64,000 bases of DNA from Terana coerulea. Taxonomy: Eukaryota > Basidiomycota > Agaricomycetes > Polyporales > Phanerochaetaceae. The stretch is from positions 1 through 64,000 of the forward strand of contig JAKOGH010000763.1 of the NCBI GenBank assembly GCA_024811115.1. The letters are read 5' to 3'. Of this stretch, positions 11,275 through 22,993 are shown piece after piece (the stretch's first letter is position 1; each line of letters starts with the position of its first letter). The notes beneath the pieces are model-generated. The model had not been told where the DNA came from and did no database searches. It saw only the letters and a program-made list of their open reading frames with translations. Position numbers and translations under genes: made by a program.

Positions 11275-12475
11275 GTCATCCACTGTCACAACTTCACCAG
11301 AGGTCGGGACACCAAGTCAATGGGGCACAGGGTTTCAGACTGGCGAGGCAGTCTTGAGATGCAACGGGGAGTAGCAGCAAAGAAAGCAAGTGCTGTCGGG
11401 CAGTGGACCCATATAGTACGATCACGGTTCGGCGCTGTACTCAGCGTGAATCTTCATATATCTGCGTAAAGTTTTAGAGTTACGAGCGGGAATCTGTCTG
11501 CTGCGCTTGGCCATCTTGCTTGTATGGCGCGCCTTCCTTCAGAATCAGCCAACATTTGCTCGTAGAGTGCGCGAGCCTGAGCATGACCGGGCCTGTAAGT
11601 ATACCGACCCCGGAAGTTGACGTTAATTCATCCACCACGACCGGATCAATGAAGACTTCAGCATGAACTCGCCTGTAAGTAAGCATTTAGTATGATCCCG
11701 GACCAACACGGCGTTCTTTGTGACTCTAGAAAGACCAAGGGAGCGTCAGTAAACACGACATCGGAGAAAGCCGGTCGCTTACAGCGATCGAGTCGACCTG
11801 ACGTTGGTGGCCACGGGGCCCGAAGGCTGCGGTTGCATTCAGAGCGCAGCCGGAAACCCGACGGATGGTCAAGACAGGCGAGGATAAAATAAGGATATAT
11901 TTCCGTTGAAAGCCATCCTAAAGCAAAGAGTGCAACTCTCTAAAAGATACATGCCAGGAAAACATTACTGCGGCCCGAGTACCTTCCAGACCCGCAAGGC
12001 AACCGAGGACGTGACGATGCGCACACGTTGTCCGCGCGTGGGACAACAACCCAGAAAGTGTAGTTAGATGAGGCGGAGAGAGAGAGAGAGAGGCGAGAGG
12101 AGCGCAGAGGAAACAGAAGGTCGAAGGAGGGTGTGGGATGAGTGTTAATTGATGTGCACGAGCGGCTTAATGTACCGGATGAAATGAGAAAGAACCATGG
12201 GAACACGGAGAACGCGGGCAATAGTAATAGAGGCATCGTCGCAGGAGGTCGTAATACAGAGGCGGGGCGAGACATGGAGACAGTGGAGATGAAACAGGGA
12301 CGAAACGAGTGTGGCAGGGTAGTAGTATCCGTATCCGTATAATGATAATGTGGTGGGGTCACGAGTCAGCAAGGGGCGTGCTCCGGAGATCGACAGGACG
12401 GTGTGTGCGTGCGACGAGCGAGACAGCGATGATGAGCATGAAGAGGGAGGGAGGTGGCGCGCGGGGTAGCATGTT
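11275..12475. other. Intergenic region with a GA microsatellite
   Basis: This is 5' flank of the membrane protein and 3' flank of the CDC24-like gene. A GA run lies at 12076-12092. No gene could be supported. Confidence 0.4.
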
Positions 12476-15400
12476 TCACTGCACGAAGAGCGTGACCTGG
12501 CTCCCCGGGCGGAACGACTCGAACGCCATCTGCACGTCCTCCGTCGAGCCCAGCGACACTAAGTCGCCGTCCTCGTCCTTGTACTTGACGCGCAGCGGTC
12601 CGTCATCGCGCCTTGGGCCGCACAAGCGGATCTTCTTCCCCACCCGCTCGACGAGCTCCTCGTACTCCGTCGTCCGCGGCACCTGGATGACGAAGATGTC
12701 CTCGTGGAAGTGTACCTTCACCTTGACCGGCACTGCATACTCGAGCTGCTCCGCCGCGGACGTGAGCACCTTATCGTGGTGCGTCCGGCCGTTCGTGCCC
12801 GACATGCCCGACAGCGACGTGTCGCTCGAGCCGAACGGCGTGATGGGCGAGCTGTTCGGCGAGTAGTCCGAGCTGTTGTCGCCCGTCGACTGGCTCGAGC
12901 TGCTCCCCCGCTTGCTGTCGCCGATGGGGTGCTGTGACCGGTCGTTCCACGGCATCGCCGTCGGCAGCGGCGGCGGCGGCTGCTTCGGCACGTACGCGGT
13001 CGGCTGGCTTGAGCTCCGTGACCTTTGGGCGGGGAACGACGATGGCGGCTGCGGGCTGGTCCCGCTCGCACGCGAGTCCGGTCGGTCGTACGCCGTCCGC
13101 AGCCTGTTCGAGCTGAACTGGCTGCGAAGAGTGGGTCGCACCTCGCCTTGATGGCTCGCTCGACTTGGTGCTCGGCTCGTCATCTGAGCGGGATATGCAC
13201 CAGGGGGGACGGGCGATATGACAGCGCGTAGGCTTGCGTGCCCAGGTCGACTGCTCATGGGCGTCACACGACCAGATGGCGGCATGCTCGCGGAAATAGG
13301 ATAATCTTCGTACTCATCCGCGTCGTCCACGTCGAACCCGTCGAACGGCGGGTACCCGTGCGGGCCAACCGCCTCTTCGGGAACGCCCGCTTGCGGGAAC
13401 CGCCCGTTGCGGCTGCTGTAAGGGGGGGCAGGGAACGTTGGCAACATCCCCCCGGCGAAGACGCCGACGTCGACTGCGAGAATATCGAGAAGGTGCGGTC
13501 TGCGGCGTATCCGTTGTGACGCCCGCTGGGCGCCGGGCTGGTGCTGTTCGCGATCTGCGTGTAGCGCATGTGCGAGTTCCGCGAGTCGGACGTCCGCCGC
13601 GCCGCAACGTCCTGGATGAGCCGGTTCAGCTCGTTTTCCCACATACGCAGCTGCTCCTCGTTGCGGCAACGCAGCGTGAAGTACTCGAGATCATCATCAC
13701 CCTTCCAATACACAGCGAGCGAGTATTGGCCTTGAAGGTCAGGATAAGCGAATGGCTATATGCGTCACAAAGCACGGGACTCACCTGCGTTGACCTTCGG
13801 GACGGCGCTTGTGACATTGTTCAAGAAGATCCGACCCTTGAGCAGAAGCGGGGTGCCCTTCTTCTTCCCGTTCGGGCCATTGGGGATGTTCAGCGGGGCA
13901 GGGACACCGCCTTGTTTTTTGAGGATCGAGTTGCTCTTCCCGACCTTGCGCGCATTCGGGCCCTGCGGGATGTACTCCTTGCAGCAGAGCACGATCTTCT
14001 CAAACAGGAAGACGTGGTACTCGCGGTCCATCTCCGACTTGGTGACAGTGAAGACATCGTCCAGAAGGAGGGTGCCAAAGTTGGAGATGTGGTGCCCCTT
14101 CCAATCCCTCAACACGGCCCTCGAGGTTCTTGACGGTCGCAACGTTCTCCGCCCGCCGTTGTTCCTCATTGACACGCTGCGCAATCCGCTTCGCAGCCCC
14201 GACACCCGCCTTAAGATCCTCTAGATATGGATACTCTGGCTTGTTGCTCAGTGCCTTCACCAAGCTCTGCAGGACCGGATCAGCTCACGCCGTTTCAAGG
14301 CCCAAGATCCGACGCACCTCAAGTAGCAAGGGGTACTTGCAAATACGCTGCACAGGCTTGATGAGAAACGCGGGGAGCTCCGATTTGGCGTTCAAGATGT
14401 GGTCGAGCACCTGTCGGCGGTTATTTGGTTAGCAACCGCTTTTGGCAATAAGCGCGGGCGGGTGGTTGGGGATCGCTCACCGAGAGATGGTGCTCCTCCT
14501 GCTGGTAAATCTCGCTGGCGGAGTTGTAGTTGGCACAATAGGGCTCGTAGACGTTGAATTCCTCCTCCTATTGTCAGTGTCAAAGACCATGCATGAAGAG
14601 CGCCCGGAAAACAATGAAACGGAGACATCAGCGCGCGGCTGCGGTGACTGGGCGTATGCACGTACGAATTCAGCGAAGGGGCGACCCCAAAGCCGTTCAT
14701 TCCAGGTAAGTTCCCATATGCTCTCCAGTCTGATGAGGAATCTCCGTTGGAAGTTCAGGAGCTTGTTCAATCCGGGGAATAATAGATGGATAGTATCTTG
14801 ATCTATAGTGTTCGATTGCGCAGCGGCAGTTGCGTAGCGCTGGAAGGCGGAGCAAACCAATGAGATGTGGAACACAAGTACGAGCCGAGAATGGAGGCGT
14901 ACCTGCATGGTTTCCAGGTCCTGCACATACTTCCTCTCCGTGTGAATTAGCTCCTTCACGACCTGCGATCCTGGGTATTCTTGTGATCCAGATGCGTACA
15001 GCTCTGCTGGGAGGGAATCACTCGAGTCCTTGGGCGAAAAGAGAGTAGGCGAATCGGGTATGTCTTCGATGAACGCTTCCTCCGGGAGGCGGTCAACGAC
15101 GGCGGTAACGATGTTGACGACCTGCACAAAGCATCAAGCAGTGCGCTTGGGAAGCTCCAAAGCGAGTACGTACCTTGACGAAGCCGTCTGTTGAGTCCCT
15201 ATCCCACAAATCCGTCACGGTAAAAGTGCCACAGCCCTCTATTTGGTTGACACCCATGGCGAACATCGCAATCGCCCGTTTCCTCGTCTTGTCATTCGTC
15301 GGGTCGAACGACGCCGTGTCCACACTGAGAGGGTTGACGTTCGGCAGCATGTTGAAGAGATAGCAGAGAGGCACCCCCAAAGCGAAGCAGTCCCACAGTT

Positions 15401-15632
15401 GGGTGACGGGGTCCGTCGAGCGGCGGCTGGACTCAGGGTTGGCTGAGAGGGAGAAGAAGTCGGAAAAGTCTTGCACGCGCATCAAGCGAGTGCGTAGAGC
15501 AGAGCATTGCTGGTAGAGAGACGTGGACTGGGATGCGGCCTTGTTGAGGGTGTTGTTGTTGGGCATGGGAAGGTCGATGGAGGGCCCGGCTGTAGAAATA
15601 ATGGACTTTTTTCGCCCAGCGGCGGAGGTCAT
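12476..15632 (-). CDS. CDC24: Cdc24-type Rho guanine nucleotide exchange factor
   Basis: This activates Cdc42 for polarised growth. The domain order fits the Cdc24/Scd1 family. An N-terminal calponin-homology-like region comes first (SLYQQCSALRTRLMRVQDF, VTQLWDCFALGVPLCYLFN). The DH domain follows (VVKELIHTERKYVQDLETMQ, then PGLNKLLNFQRRFLIRLESI, then IKPVQRICKYPLLLE). The PH domain has WKGHHISNFGTLLLDDVF and EYHVFLFEKIVLCCKEY. A Ser/Pro-rich linker with a PPPPLP motif leads to a C-terminal PB1 domain (VPVKVKVHFHEDIFVIQVP, VKYKDEDGDLVSLGSTED), which in yeast binds Bem1. About eight exons are needed; an example intron is 15174-15122. One base too many in a G run at 14106-14108 breaks the frame between DH and PH: VKNLEGRVE continues in register only as DWKGHH. 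The rest is well preserved, so I treat it as a real gene with a probable sequence error. Confidence 0.88.
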
Positions 15633-18600
15633 GGTGTGGTATGCGTCGAAAGCGACGAAGGCTACAGCGTGATGGAGAGGGAGAGTGGGAAAGAGTGTCT
15701 GGACGGGTCGGGAGGAAGGTTGTATAGGTCCTCTGGGCGAAACCCATGTTCACACAGCCGACAACGGTCCAACTCCGACCGCTATTTGGCGCTATTTGGC
15801 TCCCCAACAACGAGGGATTTCGCGCGTACCCCTATATTCCCACGCCTAGCGACCCCCTTATTTTATTCCCCTCACAATAAAGACACCGTTACACAAAGGC
15901 CGGATATTCATCCATATGCTTGTCCTAGTCAGTCCTATACGCCCTGCTATACGCCTAAGACGCGAGAGGCTGCAAGGCCGTGTATACGGCCCCATCAGTT
16001 CTGTTGCCCGGGCCCGACACATCAATCTCCCGCCCACGCTTTGCGGGGCGGCTCGCTTCTCCCGCCCGCCCCGGGCTTCGCTGTCGCCACCGGCGCACCC
16101 CCGTCTCCCTGCCTGTTCCTGCATCGCTGCTGTTCCTCATCCTGCCTGAGCTCGCTCACCGCCACGCTGACTCCAGATTTCATACGCATTGCATATACTC
16201 ATTTACAATCTATGAGCATGCATCGCCGACATGCTGACATCGTGGGGGACTCGTGCGCGAACTGCATTGTCATCTCACTGGCTGTCCCTTACTTCACGTA
16301 AGTAATTCCATGACGAATAACGCCTATTTTCGCGCGGCACTCGCGCACGAGCGAGCATGCCGGTTGCTTATTCATCGTCTCTGCAGCACAGACTTGCAGT
16401 GCGAGTCGGACCACCGCCGCTTACGCCTTTGCCACACATCCTAGAATGTACGACAGGCCCCTTGCGTATCGCGCTATCGTAATCAAAGATGAACGGCTTA
16501 CGCCAGACAGTGCGAAACATTGGCGAAACATCCGTCGGACAGGTCCTCATGGCAGCGTCCCACCTATCTGTGATTTACCACCACCCACGGCACAGCCCGA
16601 TCCCCAGGTTGCCTCCAGGCAGCGTAGTGGGACGGCCCTCGCCAATGCGGCAAACCGCAACCCACCGCACCATGGCGACAAGCCGTTCCCCGCAGCAGCA
16701 TCCTACGCTTCCGTCTACCGCCATCCCAGTTCTCATATATTACCGCATACTCACACCTGATAGGCATCATGGGATGTCCGCTAAACGCCGATGTGAGGCA
16801 GAAGCCAAATTCGCATGGCCTCATGTCGGGTTTGCCCGTCCTTTGCTCAGCATTCATTGCTTGGATCCCGGGCATGCATGTTCGCTCCTCGGAAAGCTCG
16901 CATGCCGGTTCATTGCCGGCCAATAGGAATCGATGCTGTCGAGCCATTGCTTGGTGCGTGTCATGACGTCCCGGCCGCGTTTCTGCATCGTGCGCTTTGA
17001 CTGATACCCAGCACCTACACCTCCATCTCATCCCCTTCCATACCCTGCAATCGCTGTAGACTTCTCGAGCGATGCGCCCTTGCAAGGATACAAACGATCA
17101 CCCCTCTCCGGAAGGTCCAGCCTCCGAGTGTAATCATGAGATCTTACGGAATCGCATAAAGGTCGCAGAGCTAAAAGTCTCTCTGGACGCGCAAAAGGCA
17201 ACGATTTCGCGCGCGCGGCCAGTCAATGCATACATGGTAAAGTTCATCTTTCCGGAGACTTGGATAGGGTCCGCCCATCATTCATTTACGCCTGCTTCTC
17301 CAGCCTGCTTCCCCTTCTTCCTCCTCCTCGGCGTCCGTCGCTCGCCGTCGCCATGTGAATCCGCGTTCCAGATTTCCTTTTCCGCGTCGCCGCGCAGGCC
17401 ACGCCCGGGCACGGGCCGCCTGCTGCGATTGGGCCGCCGGTGTGCACCAGGCCTGCGATTGGCTGCCGCCGGGGCGCGACGCGGTTTCTAGTGCCGGACG
17501 CTGTCTGCGCGGTGGCGACGTTACGTGACTGCCGCCGCGGTCCAGAGGCGTCTGGGCAGAATGGCTGTAGGGCGGGCCTCCGCTCCACCGTGTCACCTTC
17601 GTGTTTTGATTGGTGTCGAGCGGCGAGTCCGTGTGGCGCGGAACGTTCTCCTCAGAAGGCTGAAGGAAAGGGAATCACTCGGGGGCGGGGGAGGAGGCAA
17701 CAGGTCGCTACTAGTTGCAACGTTGCGGCCGCACACCAGTCATATATGCATTGCATTCACACTCGCAGGCTCGTGTGAGCGGAAGAGCATCCAGCTCAGC
17801 ACGCGCCAGACAGGCGGAGGGCATACAAAGGCATATGAGCAGGGTGGTAACCAGCATCACGAGGATCACCTACGCCTGATTGTCGCGATTACATATGTAT
17901 ACTGACGTCCAGGGCACCATCTCTTACCATCGAAGAGAAAAAGTGCTGTCTTTCTCAGTGCCAGCGTCGTTCATGGCCCCTACATGTTCCGGCAAATGTG
18001 TCCAGAGCGATCGGTTGGGGCGCTTGGCCAGGGCCTGGAGCGTCCAGGGCGCCGGTGGACGAAGGCTTTGTGGCGGCGTCCGCGTGCTCGCCGCTGCCCA
18101 TCGGCGGCTCCGGCGATGTGATACATACGAGGACCCTTGACGCCATCTTGTGTAGCCTATCCATCAAACAAGTCGGCATCGCGAAGCTGGATGGACTCAG
18201 GGATCTGATTTGTAGGACACGCAGAGAGCAGGCGACTTCTCGTTGTACCTGGCCCTGATCAACATGAAAGATGGCGAAGCAGAGGTTCAGCATCATCGAG
18301 AACGACAGGTTACACATGCATTGCGAGATGGAGTGCGGCTGGAGGCCCGGGAAGCCATGATGCATGATGCATGATGCTGCTGCACCTATACATATCCTCC
18401 TGTGCCTTGCTGTGCGGTTCCGAGAGCCCCAGAGCAAATGCGCAAGCTACTGTCTTAAGCGAGTAATATGCACAACTTCCGATCTTCACGCAACATATCA
18501 CGGAGCGAAAAACGGAAGAGAGGCGGTACGGATGCGGAAGGCGACAGCGCAGGCGCTTACACGCCACTCACGTCAAACAACTCGTCAGCATTCACTGCAA

Positions 18601-18834
18601 TAAAGATTTCAGTTCACAGACAACTGCCTGATGCTGAGAGTTCAAATAGCTCGGATCGCTGAGTACCAAAGGGCATGAAAACTCAGGGCACTGCGCGCAT
18701 GAAGCCAATCAAATTCGAGACGATCGGGATCGGAGTGATCAAATTCGGGTGCGCCTGCCGCGCCACAAAGGCAAGGTGCAAACTTGACTCACGATCGCCA
18801 GCACCTCAGTCACAGCGCACTGAAGCGGGTTGAA
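15633..18834. other. Gene-poor interval between CDC24 and THI6
   Basis: About 3.2 kb without a gene I can support. It begins with the CDC24 promoter. Several short open frames exist (for example 16489-16926 +, 17072-17491 + and 17955-18437 -) but none has a recognised motif. The minus-strand stretch 18260-17955 has GC-rich third positions and could be a remnant exon. A short ATGATGC tandem repeat lies at 18357-18382. The end contains the THI6 promoter. Confidence 0.4.
18357..18382. repeat. Short tandem repeat of a 7-base unit
   Basis: ATGATGC is repeated about three times head to tail and followed by GCTGCTGC. Confidence 0.7.
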
Positions 18835-21108
18835 ATGGTAAAGCGACAGATCGACTATTCGCTGTACCTGGTTACCGGACGAGACCTACTTCCGCCGGGC
18901 AAGGTACGTTCGTTCTCTCGATCGAGAGGAATAGCTTTTTGACTCTTTAAAAAATATTATGATCGATGACGTTACACAGGACTATGCAGAGTCTATCGAA
19001 GAAGTAGTCTGCACTCGGTCTATGGCATGGCTCACAATGACATGAACCCATTTTAGGCACTCAAAGGCGGTGTAACCCTCGTCCAAGTACGAGAGAAAAC
19101 GGCCGACACCGGCGAGGTGAGCAACTTTCCTCGCCCCTCCCCAGTCAAACACCAGGCTCAGTTAGGTGCTAGATCCTAGAAATCGCGCGCCTCACGAAAG
19201 CGATATGCGACAAGTACAACGTGCGTGTCATCATTGACGACCGCGTCGACATCGCGCTTGCGATGGGCGCCGCCGGGGTCCACATCGGGCAGACCGACAT
19301 GCCTGTCCCCGTCGCGCGCTCGCTTCTGGGGAACGACGCCATCATTGGAAAGACGTGCAACGCACTGGAGCATGTGCGCGTCGCGGTGGCGGAAGGCGCA
19401 GACTACGTCGGGCTCGGGCCAGTGTGGGGCACGAACACCAAGAAGGTGAAGCACCCTCCCACCGGGCCGCGCGGCATCGGGGAGATGCTGCAGGTGCTCG
19501 ATGGCACGGATGTCAAGGCGGTCGCCATTGGTGCGTGGTTATCTTCCTACCTCGCCGTTGACAGCTGGCAACAGTTTGGCTGATTGTGCTCTGCAGCTGG
19601 CATCAGCGCCGCGAACGTCCTGCACTGTTTGTGGGGTTCCGTATCGTCTACCGGACACGCGTTGGATGGCGTCGCTGTGGTTAGCGATATCATGGCATCT
19701 CCTGAGCCCTTGGCCGCCTCGAGGCGCCTGTCCAGCAAAATCACGGCGTTCTACCAGCTGCCCGCCCGCATCTTCTCGGACGCCGCAGCGCCATACACAG
19801 TCGACGGGATAAAGACTGCGGTCTCTGCCCTCCTCGCATCTGTCAAGCACTTTTCGCCGCTCGTGCATCAGGTGCGCCCCCGCCTTCCCTACCCCGCGCC
19901 CTCGCCGGAGCTCATCGCGCGCGCGTACATTGCTGTTGTGTGCCTGTGTGGCTGCGGTGTGGCGCAGATCACGAACAACGTCGTCACGAACCAGTCCGCG
20001 AACGCGACGTTCGCGCTCGGCGCGTCGCCCATCATGGCGACCGCGCCCGAGGAGATGGCGGACCTCAGCAAGGCCGTCGGCGCGCTGCTCGTCAACTTTG
20101 GGACGATCCAGAACCTGGACGGCATGCTCGCGGCAGGTGCGTGGCCGTCGCACGGCGGGCGTTTGTGCGCTGTGTTTTCCTGGGTTGCTGACCACTGTGT
20201 GACCCCTGGTAGGCCGGAACGCGAACATCAACAGGAAACCCATCGTGTTTGATCCTGTGGGTGTCGGCGCCACGCAGTACCGCAAGGACTCTGCCGCTGG
20301 TGGGTTTGCCGTCTTTTCCATCATAGATACAGCTGGGCGTGCTCACCCGCGCCACCATCTCCCCCCCTCGCTGTACATAGGTCTCCTCAGCACATGGCAA
20401 GCCACCGTCCTGAAGGGGAACGCCGCCGAGCTCGGCGCGCTCGCCAACTCTCGTGAGGTCCGCCGCTCTCTCGACGCCATCTCACATCTGCACGCCATCT
20501 GACGAACGACCGGACGGGACAGGTGGAAGCGAAAGGCGTCGACAGCGTCGGCAAAGGCTTCGCCAACCCCGCGCAGTTCGTGCGCACGCTCGCACGCGCC
20601 CACCGTCCGTGCCCCTCCCCTGCCCCTCTCCGCTCGCGCGCGCTCACCGCCCCCCGCACACAGGCTGCATCGTCGTGCTCACGGGCGTGACGGACTGGGT
20701 GTCGGACGGCACCGCCGTCGCGCGGCTGGCGAACGGCCACGCGCTGCTCGGCGCGATCACGGGCTCGGGCTGCATGGTCGGCACCGCCGTCGCGACGTTC
20801 TGCGCGGGCGCGAGCCTCGCGGCACACGCGGCGCGCCCTGAGGGCGCGGGCGAGGACGGCCGGCTCGTCCGCGGCGACATGTTCCTCGCGGCCATCGGTG
20901 GGTGCGTCGCCTCGTTCCTCATCGCCCATTTCTGAAAAGTGCTCACGGATGGGGATACAGCGTGCTGGCTGTAACGATTGCCTCCGAGATTGCCGCAGTC
21001 CGGCCGGACGTCAAAGGCAGTGGAACGTTCCTACCTGCGCTTATTGATGAGCTCGGCAAGCTCTCTGCGGAGGACATCCACAGCAGAGCCAACATTGAAC
21101 TGGTATAA
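18835..21108 (+). CDS. THI6: Bifunctional thiamine-phosphate pyrophosphorylase / hydroxyethylthiazole kinase
   Basis: The fusion joins ThiE and ThiM activities of thiamine synthesis: it phosphorylates hydroxyethylthiazole and joins it to the pyrimidine moiety. The N-terminal half is ThiE-like: DYSLYLVTGRDLLPPGK at the start, GGVTLVQVREKTADTGE, VRVIIDDRVDIALAMGA, GVHIGQTDMPVPVAR and DYVGLGPVWGTNTKK. The C-terminal half is ThiM-like: ITNNVVTNQSANATFALGAS, EEMADLSKAVGALLVNFGT, KPIVFDPVGVGATQYRKDSA, TVLKGNAAELGAL and AITGSGCMVGTAVATF, the last holding the conserved cysteine loop. It ends IHSRANIELV at 21108. The start at 18835 is the first ATG of the ThiE frame. About nine short introns are needed, for example after LLPPGK and between AVAIG and GISAAN. 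No frame break was found. I saw no TPP riboswitch. Confidence 0.92.
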
Positions 21109-21197
21109 CCATAGACAAGACAGCAGCTGACATACATAGACATCTAGAAAGACCTGTATCATACATGTGCCCCATTTCCCCTCGAAATCTGTTGGAT

Positions 21198-22641
21198 TCA
21201 TGCACGCCCAGTGTCGGGATGGACGGTCTGGTTCGGCGTCTCCAAGATCTTGGAGAACGGCAGCTCGGGTGTCGGCTGCAGCCAGTTCTTCGCGTCGTAC
21301 TGTGCGTGCGGCGGGGACTCGATCATGTGGAACGTGTAGGCAAAGCGTGTGTTCGGGCTCGTGTTCTTCTCGGACTTGTGCAGCACGCTGCCGTGGATGA
21401 GCACCAGGTCGCCTGGTGCGCGGTGCGCGGTGCACAGGATCAACGCATGCATGTCACGGTCAAAGCGGGGGAGACGCACCCGGCTCGCAGCACTCCATGA
21501 TGTATTTCCCCTCCGGGTTGGGTGGAGCGTCCTTGGGGGCGATGAGCTCCTCGAACCCGGTGCCGCCCTGCGGCAACCGCACGAAGCGCTTCAGGATGGG
21601 TGCCGTGCGCTGCGAGCCCGGGAGGAACGACAGTGCGCCATTCTCCGGGGTGCATTTCTCCAGGGGTATCCAGAAGCCGAGAGCAGAGGGTGGGTTTGTG
21701 TACTATCCGAAGTTGATGGGGACTCTGTAGAAGCCGGCGGATGGCTGGGCACTCACCAGGAAAGTGCTGGAGTGGCCAATTAACGAGGAGTCGTTGAGAC
21801 AGGTAATAAAAAGGCGTACGAGTCATTGTGTTCGGGAACTTCGTGTACATATTGAGAGTACATGATCCTGCTATGGAGCTATTGCTCACCTTCCCCACCG
21901 ATGTGGTGCTGCTTGCATATAATCATCGACTGCAGGGCTAGAGACCAGTTTAGCGCGAAACCGACGTTAGATGAATTGCCTTCATACCGACTGGGTCGTG
22001 GTGGAACCTCAGGTCTCTCGCGACAGCCTTGATAGCGGGGTTCCCCAATGTGGCGGATCGGTACACAGGGTCGAGCTCATGCAGGCCTACCACACGCGCC
22101 GATGCTCAGCAAGCCCGTCTCGGAGCCAGCAGCGAGCAGCACGCACCGTGACCAATCTTGTTCACCGCCTTCTCCTTCTCCCTCGTCAGCTGCCCGTCCT
22201 TGCCCACCGCCTCCTCCTCGAGGAAGTACCGGATCTTGTCGCCCGAGGTCAGGAAGTAGTCGTCCCCGACGTGGTTGTCGTCGCCAGTGGTGAACTTCGT
22301 CTAAGCCGAGATGGACCTCAGTGGGTGGAAGGTGCTGAGAGGAGAAGGCTGAGCGTACGAGGGGTGGTCCTCAAGACTGAAGTTGCTCAGCAGCTGTCTC
22401 GCACGGATGAGGAGAGCTTCAGTCTCATCGGGGCTGAGGAAGCTAGGCAAGCGTAGGTATCTATCAAGGTAATTGTAAGCTCGAGAGTACATTTCAGATG
22501 CACATACTTGGACTGACCCGTCACGATAGAACTATCAAGGCGTGCAACGCCTTCAGCCGGTTCGTCTTGGACCGTCCAACTGTTAACACTTGCCTGGTCG
22601 ACCTGCTCTTGCGACAGATACTGCAGGCTTGCGTTCGTCAT
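21198..22641 (-). CDS. Phytanoyl-CoA dioxygenase family oxygenase
   Basis: A non-haem Fe(II)/2-oxoglutarate oxygenase of the PhyH family; the substrate is unknown. The minus strand starts MTNASLQYLSQEQVDQ (an ATG 15 bases further upstream is possible). It continues YLRLPSFLSPDETEALLIRA, then DKIRYFLEEEAVGKDG, LHELDPVYRSATLGNPAIKA and QSMIICKQHHIGGE. The iron-binding H-x-D is read as EHNDS, followed by TFLYTNPPSALGFWIPLEKC and ENGALSFLPGSQRTAPI. The distal histidine region is DLVLIHGSVLHKS, and the protein ends near 21198. Joining HND to the FLYTNPP part in frame requires a 10-base exon at 21757-21766. The Fe ligands appear intact, so it should be active if spliced as read. It resembles PhyH-domain proteins of the PHYHD1 type. 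Confidence 0.85.
21757..21766 (-). other. Predicted 10-base micro-exon in the PhyH gene
   Basis: CACTTTCCTG on the minus strand is preceded by an AG acceptor (CCACTCCAG) and followed by a GTGAGT donor. It joins GACTC upstream and TACACAAAC downstream to give D-S-T-F-L-Y-T-N. The flanking introns are of normal size (about 50-55 bases). Confidence 0.6.
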
Positions 22642-22993
22642 TTCGTGTCCTGTCAATATCCAACACTGTAATGAGATGCTTAGATGGTGATGGTGGGCGA
22701 AAGCTGAGATACGGTATCATTGGCGGCCTAACGGAAGAGTGCACTGTGTGCGGATTATAGGCCGGCCCGAAGTTTCCGTCGGACTGACGTCAAGCACAAT
22801 TGTGCAGACACTGTAGAGTGCGCTTACAAGGCAGGAAGGTTGCAGTTGTACAGGATCAAAAAGGGAGGAGCATAACAGCAAAAATTGGTACAATAAGGTA
22901 GGGACCATTAAGAGTGTCTACACTGCCAGCAAGAAAGATACCAATATAAAGAGCACCAATAAGAATAAAAGGCCTATGTAGTCGCGTGCACAA

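Noticed and set aside
17955..18437. A 160-codon minus-strand frame with a GC-rich 3' part
   Set aside because: It has no recognisable domain and its upstream half does not look coding. It is left as a possible remnant only.
18625..18680. A CTGAGAG stretch upstream of THI6, considered as a TPP riboswitch
   Set aside because: The other conserved thiamine-pyrophosphate riboswitch elements (such as the GATCTGGATAATGCC-like part) are not present near it.
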